A stretch of DNA of 8,626 bases from NCBI GenBank assembly GCA_946406095.1, contig CAMJJO010000074.1:1-8626 (forward strand). Direction: 5' to 3'. Each line of letters begins with the position of its first letter. The first letter of the stretch is position 1. Below, piece after piece: positions 1 to 4,814 of the stretch. Source of the stretch: an uncultured Bacteroidales bacterium. Lineage in GTDB: Bacteria; Bacteroidota; Bacteroidia; Bacteroidales; UBA932. Below the pieces are notes generated by a model, which saw nothing but the letters and a program-made list of their open reading frames with translations, was not told the DNA's origin and ran no database searches. The translations under genes and the position numbers were made by a program.

Positions 1-349
1 CGGTGAGTTCGTGGGCGCCCTTCGGCAGCGTGAGGGTGTAGAAGCCGTAAGGGTTTGTCACTGCGCCGGTAATTCCCTGGCCGGCGCTTGCCTGGCTCGC
101 TGCGCCCACCTGCACGGCGCCATTCGCCCCTGCGCTTGGTTTGCGCGCCACCACTCCCGCCGAAATCAGCGTCTCCCCGGTCTTCGCGTCGGTGATGTAC
201 CCGCTGATGGTCGCTTTGCCCGATGTGCGCGACACCCCGGTCTGCGCCGCGGATCTGGCTTGTGCTGCCACCCCGGTTTGAGCTGCCGCTACCGTTCCCG
301 ATAATAGTATTGCAAAGGCCACTGTGGCCCGCAGAATCCTCAATTTCAT
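1..349 (-). CDS. TonB-dependent outer-membrane receptor (SusC/RagA-like), N-terminal part
   Basis: Only the first 116 codons lie in the window; the rest runs off the left edge. The protein starts MKLRILRATVAFAILLSGTV and continues AAAQ, a typical signal peptide with likely cleavage near residue 23. An Ala/Thr-rich linker follows (about 24-45), then a carboxypeptidase-regulatory-like beta domain (about 46-116) with the motifs ATISGYITDAKTGETLISAG and AVTNPYGFYTLTLPKG. In Bacteroidetes this arrangement is usual at the N-terminus of TonB-dependent receptors that import glycans, peptides or metal complexes across the outer membrane. The plug and barrel cannot be seen, so the substrate is unknown and another regulatory-domain surface protein is possible. 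One oddity is a low-complexity Ala/Gly/Ser/Gln insert at about residues 70-93, inside the regulatory domain. The start is the only ATG ahead of the signal peptide. No Shine-Dalgarno sequence is evident. Confidence 0.75.
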   Translation of the reverse strand, partial: MKLRILRATVAFAILLSGTVAAAQTGVAAQARSAAQTGVSRTSGKATISGYITDAKTGETLISAGVVARKPSAGANGAVQVGAASQASAGQGITGAVTNPYGFYTLTLPKGAHELT

Positions 350-365
350 ATTCACTTAAACCGCA

Positions 366-394
366 GAATCGCGATTCCTTGCATAAAGATGCAA
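366..394. promoter_or_regulatory. Two adjacent palindromes upstream of the receptor gene
   Basis: GAATCGCGATTC (366-377) is a perfect 12-bp palindrome. One base later TTGCAT-AAAG-ATGCAA (379-394) is an inverted repeat with 6-bp arms and a 4-bp centre. They lie 17-45 bp upstream of the receptor ATG, where an operator or a 5'-UTR hairpin would be expected. No clear TAnnTTTG promoter box was found here. The role is inferred from position only. Confidence 0.35.
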
Positions 395-436
395 ATTCCG
401 CGCCCCCGGCTGCACCGAATCCCCTTTCTCTGTCGT

Positions 437-572
437 TTTGTTCCCGTTTTTAGCCGATTTCCGGAACAAACATCGTAAATACAACGGTTTGTTCCCAAAA
501 TCAAGGGTTTTTGGGAACAAATGCAGGGAATTCGCCAACTTGTTCCCGTTTTGGGCCATTTTTCGGAACAAA
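437..572. repeat. Left hairpin array, three 34-bp palindromes every 51 bp
   Basis: The units are at 437-470, 488-521 and 539-572, each 34 bp, separated by 17-bp spacers (471-487 and 522-538). Every unit begins near TTTGTTCC and ends GGAACAAA. The middle unit forms a perfect 13-bp stem, TTTGTTCCCAAAA (488-500) with TTTTGGGAACAAA (509-521), around an 8-nt loop. The outer two pair over 7-8 bp and have lost complementarity towards the loop. The array ends 14 bp beyond the stop codon of the transposase gene. No T-run follows the stems, so they are not classical intrinsic terminators, although they could stall polymerase or protect mRNA ends. Confidence 0.85.
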
Positions 573-586
573 CGGACGCGCGGTCA

Positions 587-1531
587 TCACGCACGGTTGC
601 CAAATAGTTCCGATACAACACCCCTGTCCAACCGAAGCATCCTCTGAATCTGACCTTCCGAAGCATTATAGTCGCTCCGCATAGTTTTCGCCAATTCGAT
701 TTTCGAGTTGTTGGGGAGAAACTTAACTCTGCCGTCTCCGTACTTCTTTTTTGCCAGCAGGGATATGGCCGCAAGCATCTCGTCGTCCGTAAGGAAAATA
801 GTGTCCCCCAACTTTTGTGCAATCTCAGAATAGGCCTCGTAGTTTTTGGACGCAATGGAATAATACTGGTGCGCATCACGAAACAGGGCTTCCCCGTATT
901 TAATCGCACAAAAACTCTGCGGAAGAATCATATCGTTTTGAACCATATACCCGTCCGGCAGTTCCGGAATCCGGCTTCTGCATAGTTTCAGTTTTTCGTC
1001 CCGGGTCAGGTCGCCGAAAGGCCGGGCGTCAGTTGCGAATGCATGAGGATTGAAGTAAAGGTATCCGCCGCCCCACGGATAAGAGAACGGGGTGTAGGAC
1101 GGATTTACCAGATACCCGTTCCGGTTGGTGTAGACAATCTCGAACCGCAAACTGCGTAAATTGTCTATAGGTAAATAAGAGGCCTCGAAATTATCGAAGT
1201 TGGCGAAACGTCCATTGCTGTTCCTATAGCGCCGCAACCTTCTTTTAACTTCGGCGAAGAAGTCCTTGCACATTGTCTCAATGGCCTCCACGATTACGTG
1301 GATATGGTTGCTCATGACTTGAAATGTAAGGATTCTCACCCCTGTGAGCGCAGCGGCGATCGCAATCACCGTCATGGTAAACTTGTAATCTTCCTCCGTT
1401 TCGCAGATAATCTCCATTGATTGCCCGTCTGTGCAGATGTGCCAGAAAGGACCGCCGTTCAAAAAGGTCAATTCGCAGGATTGTTCCCGCTGGGAGGGGG
1501 ACAGATGTCCGTAAGATGAAGAGGCTTTCAT
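587..1531 (-). CDS. Y1/HUH transposase-like protein, REP-associated (RAYT) type
   Basis: This 314-residue protein is predicted to bind and nick single-stranded DNA hairpins. The N-terminal part resembles the Y1 transposase fold (IS200/IS605 and RAYT families). VMSNHIHVIVEA contains the HUH metal-binding histidines H76 and H78, and IVYTNRNGYLVNP (about 132-144) resembles the RAYT segment around the catalytic tyrosine. That makes Y134 the best nucleophile candidate, 56 residues after the second histidine and close to the family spacing. An aromatic YTPFSYPWGGG segment follows, comparable with the DYPWSS stretch of RAYTs. The C-terminal 60 or so residues (ASEGQIQRMLRLDRGVVSEL) look like a helix-turn-helix. 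The gene appears intact. No TnpB or other partner gene is present. Its arrays of palindromes are the likely substrates. The ATG at 1531 overlaps the stop of a short upstream frame (ATGA). No Shine-Dalgarno sequence or convincing promoter was found. Confidence 0.8.
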   Translation of the reverse strand: MKASSSYGHLSPSQREQSCELTFLNGGPFWHICTDGQSMEIICETEEDYKFTMTVIAIAAALTGVRILTFQVMSNHIHVIVEAIETMCKDFFAEVKRRLRRYRNSNGRFANFDNFEASYLPIDNLRSLRFEIVYTNRNGYLVNPSYTPFSYPWGGGYLYFNPHAFATDARPFGDLTRDEKLKLCRSRIPELPDGYMVQNDMILPQSFCAIKYGEALFRDAHQYYSIASKNYEAYSEIAQKLGDTIFLTDDEMLAAISLLAKKKYGDGRVKFLPNNSKIELAKTMRSDYNASEGQIQRMLRLDRGVVSELFGNRA

Positions 1532-1631
1532 TGCGCCGTCATTTTATAATCCAACAAACAAATCCACCGCACTAATGGCAGCGTTCGACGAAGGTAGTAA
1601 AAACATCGGTCCTTGTCAACCTGAATTTTAG

Positions 1632-1767
1632 TTTGTTCCGAAAATTGGCCCTTTTTCGGAACAAATGCCGCGAAACGACAGGTTTGTTCCCGAAACCGCG
1701 TGTTTTTCGGAACAAACACCGGAAAAACAAAGGTTTGTTCCCAAAATCAAGGGTTTTTGGGAACAAA
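1632..1767. repeat. Right hairpin array, three 34-bp palindromes every 51 bp
   Basis: The units are at 1632-1665, 1683-1716 and 1734-1767, with 17-bp spacers at 1666-1682 and 1717-1733. The first pairs TTTGTTCCGAAAA with TTTTCGGAACAAA (13 bp). The second has the same stem with one bulged C (1691). The third pairs TTTGTTCCCAAAA with TTTTGGGAACAAA (13 bp) and is identical over 38 bp (1732-1769) to 486-523 in the left array, in direct orientation. The array lies 100 bp upstream of the transposase start and 40 bp downstream of the thyA stop. It therefore sits between two genes transcribed in the same direction and could act as a partial transcriptional barrier. Confidence 0.85.
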
Positions 1768-1807
1768 TGTACTGGGGGGACCTTAAAGGGGGCGTTCAAG
1801 GAGCCCG

Positions 1808-2602
1808 CTACACCGCAACCGGCGCTTTGATGGCAGGCCAGGGATCGTAGTCTACGAGGGTGAAGTCTTCGTATTTAAAATCAAAGACACTCTTTACATC
1901 GGGATTCAGCAGCATCTTGGGCAGGGGCCGCGGCTCGCGGCTGAGTTGCTCCGCCACCTGGTCGAAGTGGTTCAGGTAGATATGCGTATCCCCGGTGGTG
2001 TGGATGAATTCTCCCGGCTGCAGGCCGCAGGTCTGAGCGATCATCATCGTCAGCAGAGCATAGGATGCGATATTGAAAGGTACTCCCAGGAAGGTATCCG
2101 CGCTGCGCTGATAAAGTTGGCAGCTCAATTTCCCATCGGCCACATAGAACTGGAAGAGGCAGTGGCAGGGCGGCAGGGCCATCTTGTCCACCTCGCCCGG
2201 GTTCCAGGCACACACGAGCATACGGCGGGAATCCGGATGGTTCTTTATCAAATCGATCACCTGCGAGAGCTGGTCTATGCTGCGTCCGTCCGGGGCCGGC
2301 CAGCTGCGCCACTGGTGGCCGTACACAGGGCCCAGATCCCCGTTTTCATCGGCCCACTCATCCCAGATGGTCACCTTGTGGTCCTGGAGATACTTCACGT
2401 TGGTATCCCCCGAAATGAACCACAACAACTCGTAAATAATCGACTTCAGGTGCACCTTCTTGGTGGTCAGGAGAGGAAAACCCTCCGAAAGGTCGAAGCG
2501 CATCTGATATCCGAATACGCTTTGGGTGCCGACTCCGGTGCGGTCGGTCTTGATCACCCCGTTTTCGCGTATGTGCCGCAGTAAATCTAAATACTGTTTC
2601 AT
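1808..2602 (-). CDS. thyA: Thymidylate synthase
   Basis: ThyA methylates dUMP to dTMP with 5,10-methylene-tetrahydrofolate, releasing dihydrofolate; it is a cytoplasmic homodimer. The protein is 264 residues, the same as E. coli ThyA, and appears to align without gaps. Visible hallmarks are the phosphate-binding DRTGVGT (R21), ELLWFISGDTN, TIWDEWADENGDLGPVYGHQ, the DSRR arginines (R126-R127), the nucleophile in PPCHC (C146), QLYQRSADTFLGVPFNIASY (N177 contacts the pyrimidine) and the C-terminus IKAPVAV. The ATG at 2602 is preferred over an in-frame start six codons upstream because it gives the family N-terminus MKQYLDLL. It also overlaps the galM stop by 4 nt (ATGA), which suggests translational coupling. 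ThyA pairs functionally with the divergent folA. No T-run terminator was seen downstream; the right hairpin array begins 40 bp beyond the stop. Confidence 0.97.
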   Translation of the reverse strand: MKQYLDLLRHIRENGVIKTDRTGVGTQSVFGYQMRFDLSEGFPLLTTKKVHLKSIIYELLWFISGDTNVKYLQDHKVTIWDEWADENGDLGPVYGHQWRSWPAPDGRSIDQLSQVIDLIKNHPDSRRMLVCAWNPGEVDKMALPPCHCLFQFYVADGKLSCQLYQRSADTFLGVPFNIASYALLTMMIAQTCGLQPGEFIHTTGDTHIYLNHFDQVAEQLSREPRPLPKMLLNPDVKSVFDFKYEDFTLVDYDPWPAIKAPVAV

Positions 2603-3648
2603 AATGTTCCAAACGCCCAAATTATTGCCTGTTCAAAGGTCTGACCCGGCTCCAGCAGGGTGGAAGGATAGTCCGGTTTGTTGGGGCTGTCCGGGAAGTG
2701 CTGGCACTCGATCGCCACGGCGTCATAGTCGTGGTAGATGTGCCCGTTCTTGCCCTCGGGGCAGCCGTTCAGCCAGTTGCCGGTGTAGATCTGCACGCCC
2801 GGCTGGGTGGTGTAGACCTTCAACGTGCGTCCGCTCTTGGGCGAGCAGAGTTCCGCCGCCTCGGCCAGCTGGCCCTCTATCTTCCCGTCAATCACCCAAC
2901 AGGCATCGAAGCCCTTGCCATAGTTGATGGCGGGGAAGTCTGCGCGGAGATCCCGCCCTATCTCTTTCGCCGTCACGAAATCCATCGGCGTGCCTGCCAC
3001 CGGCTCGGACTCCCCAAGGGGAATCAGGGTGCTGTCGGTGGGCAGATATTCGGATGCGTTGAGGCGCAGGAGATGCTTTTCGATGCTGCCGGCGCCCTCT
3101 CCATCCAGGTTGAAGTATACATGGTTCGTAAGGTTCACCACCGTGGCGGCATCTGCCACCGCCGCAAAGGTCAGCTCCAGCTCGTTGTTCTCCGTCCACA
3201 CGTAGCGGGCGGTCACCTTCAGGTTGCCGGGATAGCCCATTTCTCCGTCCTGCGAGAAATACATGAACTCCACCGCGTCACCGTCGATGCGGGAGTCCCA
3301 AACCTGGTTCTGGAAGCCCTCGGGGCCTCCGTGCAGATGGTTGGGTCCGTTGTTGATAGGGAGGTCATAAACCTTCCCGTCCACCTCCAGATGTCCCTTG
3401 GCGATGCGGTTGGCATAGCGCCCGGGCACTTTTCCGGAGCAGGGGCCGTCGGCGAAATAGCTCTCGGCAGCGGGATAACCGATCACCACGTCCCCAAGCT
3501 TTCCATCCTTGTCCGGCACATGGATCTCCACGATCGCCGCACCCACGCTCCCCAGCACCACATACGCACCGGAAGCATTCACTATCTTGTACTTATAGAT
3601 TTCCTTTCCTTGGGCCTTGCCCCAGAGTTCTTTGGTAATAGTGTTCAT
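2599..3648 (-). CDS. galM: Aldose 1-epimerase (mutarotase)
   Basis: GalM interconverts the alpha and beta anomers of galactose, glucose and related aldoses, feeding the Leloir pathway. The protein is 349 residues, a normal length, with no signal peptide, so it is presumably cytoplasmic. The family motifs appear in order: GRYANRI (R77-I82), NHLHGG (H106, substrate binding), NLTNHVYFNL (H176, the catalytic acid), KGFDACWV (D248, sugar binding), QPGVQIYTGNW, and AIECQHFPDSPN (E314, the catalytic base). All key residues are present. It is the first gene after the divergent promoter region and is directly coupled to thyA by the ATGA overlap. No galactokinase, uridylyltransferase or sugar transporter is nearby, so the pairing with thyA looks like operon convenience rather than a pathway. 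The ATG at 3648 is the first in the frame and lies a short leader downstream of the proposed promoter. Confidence 0.95.
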   Translation of the reverse strand: MNTITKELWGKAQGKEIYKYKIVNASGAYVVLGSVGAAIVEIHVPDKDGKLGDVVIGYPAAESYFADGPCSGKVPGRYANRIAKGHLEVDGKVYDLPINNGPNHLHGGPEGFQNQVWDSRIDGDAVEFMYFSQDGEMGYPGNLKVTARYVWTENNELELTFAAVADAATVVNLTNHVYFNLDGEGAGSIEKHLLRLNASEYLPTDSTLIPLGESEPVAGTPMDFVTAKEIGRDLRADFPAINYGKGFDACWVIDGKIEGQLAEAAELCSPKSGRTLKVYTTQPGVQIYTGNWLNGCPEGKNGHIYHDYDAVAIECQHFPDSPNKPDYPSTLLEPGQTFEQAIIWAFGTL

Positions 3649-3682
3649 TCGGAATGAAATTTGGTTGTATCTTCAAAGATAG

Positions 3683-3712
3683 CAAAAATATCCTTATCTT
3701 TGAGAGTTCAAA
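3683..3712 (-). promoter_or_regulatory. Putative galM-thyA promoter
   Basis: On the minus strand, TTTG (3712-3709) and TATTTTTG (3690-3683) are separated by 18 bp. This fits the Bacteroidetes sigma-ABfr pattern of a -33 TTTG and a -7 TAnnTTTG, and would give a leader of roughly 30 nt before the galM ATG. A second -7-like box, TATCTTTG (3681-3674), lies just downstream on the same strand without a well-placed -33, so which box is used is uncertain. Confidence 0.5.
3695..3702 (+). promoter_or_regulatory. Putative folA -7 promoter box
   Basis: TATCTTTG matches the Bacteroidetes -7 consensus TAnnTTTG and lies 19 bp before the folA ATG. No good TTTG was found at the usual -33 distance. The box is the right arm of a 9-bp inverted repeat (TCAAAGATA at 3673-3681, TATCTTTGA at 3695-3703). 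Transcription from here would probably read through folA, the lipoprotein and the transporter. Confidence 0.5.
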
Positions 3713-3721
3713 CAGTGTATT

Positions 3722-4216
3722 ATGCTCAAATGCCTCATCGTCGCAATCAGCGACAAAAACGAAATCGGAGTCAAGGGTCAGCTGCCCTGGCACATTGCCG
3801 ACGACCTCAAATACTTCAAGGCCGTTACCCACGGATATCCGGTGATAATGGGCCGTACGACCTATTTCTCCCTGCCTTTCCATCCGCTTAAGGGCCGCAA
3901 GAACATAGTCCTCAATCTGGGTGGAGAAGATATTCCCGAGGCCACCTGCGTATATTCTTTCGAGGAGGCCTACAAGGAGGCTGAGGCCACGGGTCTGGAC
4001 AAGTGCTTCATAATGGGCGGAGCCTCCGTATACCGCGCTGCGATGCCGGAAATGGACCGTCTCTACATCACCCACGTCCACACCGAAGTCGAGGGCGCCG
4101 ATGCCTTCTTCCCCGTTATAGATCCTGAAGTCTGGCACCCCGTCAGCACCTCGGAAACCCATGTCGACCCTGAAACCGGTTATGAATTCGAATTTGTCGT
4201 TTATGAAAAGAATTAG
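3722..4216 (+). CDS. folA: Dihydrofolate reductase
   Basis: FolA reduces dihydrofolate to tetrahydrofolate with NADPH, recycling the cofactor that ThyA oxidises; it is cytoplasmic and the target of trimethoprim. The protein is 164 residues, typical of chromosomal bacterial DHFR (about 160). Visible motifs are the Met20-loop region IGVKGQLPWH (W23), the catalytic acid D28 in ADDLKYFK (equivalent to E. coli D27), the NADPH-binding VIMGRTTYFS with GRKNIVL, the glycine pair in FIMGGASVYRAAMP, and DRLYITHVHTEVEGADAFFP near the C-terminus. The ATG at 3722 gives the standard short N-terminal strand MLKCLIVAIS. It is the first gene of the plus-strand cluster, 73 bp from the divergent galM start. Its last 14 nt overlap the start of the lipoprotein gene. 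Nothing suggests an acquired resistance-type DHFR. Confidence 0.96.
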   Translation: MLKCLIVAISDKNEIGVKGQLPWHIADDLKYFKAVTHGYPVIMGRTTYFSLPFHPLKGRKNIVLNLGGEDIPEATCVYSFEEAYKEAEATGLDKCFIMGGASVYRAAMPEMDRLYITHVHTEVEGADAFFPVIDPEVWHPVSTSETHVDPETGYEFEFVVYEKN

Positions 4217-4814
4217 GCTTGCCGTACTGGCCGCCATTGCGCTGATTTCCGGCGCCTGCTCCACCTCGAGATATGTGGCGGAGAGCACTCCCGTAGTCGA
4301 CGAGATTACCCTGCTCGCCCCTTATTGCCGCGTGAACGTGCTGGAGAGAGACGGCAAATTTTATTATTCCGACAGCCTCTCTTTCATCGGCGAGATGCTT
4401 ATAGACGCCGCTATAGAGGGTCAGGGCCTGCCCATCCGGAAGGTCATCACCGTGGTAGGCCGCAGCAACCAGGCGGCGCTGGACCGCGACTATGAATCTA
4501 TAGTCGATTTCCAGCCGGGGAACATCTCCAACACCCGAATCCCTTCCACGCTTCACGCTTTCCTCACCACGAACTCCACCCGCTACGCGCTGATGGTGTA
4601 TTCGGAGGGTTTCGTGCGCAGCAACCCGCACGCTGTTCTGGCGGAGGGCCAGCTCCGCTACGCATCCGACATCTACCTCGTTCTGGCAGATGTCCGCACC
4701 GGCAGGATAGTCTACTTCAACAGATCCCGTCCGGAAGAGGGGGATCCGCTCTCTGCCAAGATGATTTCCCGCCGCGTAAAACTCCTTCTGGAGGGCCTGC
4801 CAATTGGCAAATAG
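4203..4814 (+). CDS. Small predicted lipoprotein of unknown function
   Basis: I do not recognise this 203-residue protein. The N-terminus MKRIRLAVLAAIALISGACS has a basic start, a hydrophobic core and a plausible, slightly non-standard lipobox ending at C19. It is therefore probably lipidated and held in the cell envelope. The residues after the cysteine (STSRY) lack the acidic stretch that sends Bacteroidetes lipoproteins to the surface, so a periplasmic face is more likely. The mature part looks soluble and alpha/beta. The segment DIYLVLADVRTGRIVYFNRS is loosely like the CsgG/LpoB-type strand-turn-strand, a weak resemblance only. The ATG at 4203 is chosen over an in-frame ATG 14 codons upstream because it opens directly on the signal peptide. 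It overlaps the end of folA by 14 nt, and its own end overlaps the transporter by 11 nt, suggesting coupled translation. Confidence 0.8.
   Translation: MKRIRLAVLAAIALISGACSTSRYVAESTPVVDEITLLAPYCRVNVLERDGKFYYSDSLSFIGEMLIDAAIEGQGLPIRKVITVVGRSNQAALDRDYESIVDFQPGNISNTRIPSTLHAFLTTNSTRYALMVYSEGFVRSNPHAVLAEGQLRYASDIYLVLADVRTGRIVYFNRSRPEEGDPLSAKMISRRVKLLLEGLPIGK

Larger units (their letters stand above)
437..1767. mobile_element. RAYT-hairpin module (transposase gene between two 51-bp-period hairpin arrays)
   Basis: The module consists of a Y1/HUH transposase-like gene (587-1531, minus) with three hairpin units on its left (437-572) and three on its right (1632-1767). The units have the same length and the same 51-bp spacing on both sides. 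The segment looks clearly more AT-rich than the genes around it. RAYT genes in other bacteria are typically flanked by short palindromic REP sequences that they can bind and nick, and this layout fits. The outer edges are set here by the outermost hairpins. No target-site duplication was seen, so the module may be a resident, domesticated system rather than an active insertion sequence. Confidence 0.5.

Noticed and set aside
352..909. 185-codon minus-strand frame overlapping the end of the transposase gene
   Set aside because: It runs out of frame through the transposase coding region and then through the left array. Its product resembles no family and includes the artificial array repeat.
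437..1767. CRISPR array, because of regularly spaced palindromic repeats
   Set aside because: There are only three units per cluster. The repeats differ from each other in the loop, and the 17-bp spacers are too short and resemble each other (CATCGTAAATACAACGG and CACCGGAAAAACAAAGG match at 13 of 17). No cas genes are present.
437..1767. IS200/IS605 element with TnpB or IscB and a guide RNA
   Set aside because: The only gene between the arrays is the Y1-type protein. No RuvC-like nuclease frame exists on either strand, and the right flank leads directly into thyA.
1734..1767. Intrinsic terminator of the galM-thyA operon
   Set aside because: The stem is AT-rich at its base and no T-run follows it on the minus strand. 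The same hairpin also occurs where no operon ends. A partial attenuating effect remains possible.
1946..2584. 212-codon plus-strand frame antisense to thyA
   Set aside because: It is the complement of the thyA codons; thyA is full length with every key residue.
2698..3657. 319-codon plus-strand frame antisense to galM
   Set aside because: It is a shadow of galM, whose catalytic motifs are all present on the other strand. It also runs across the galM start.
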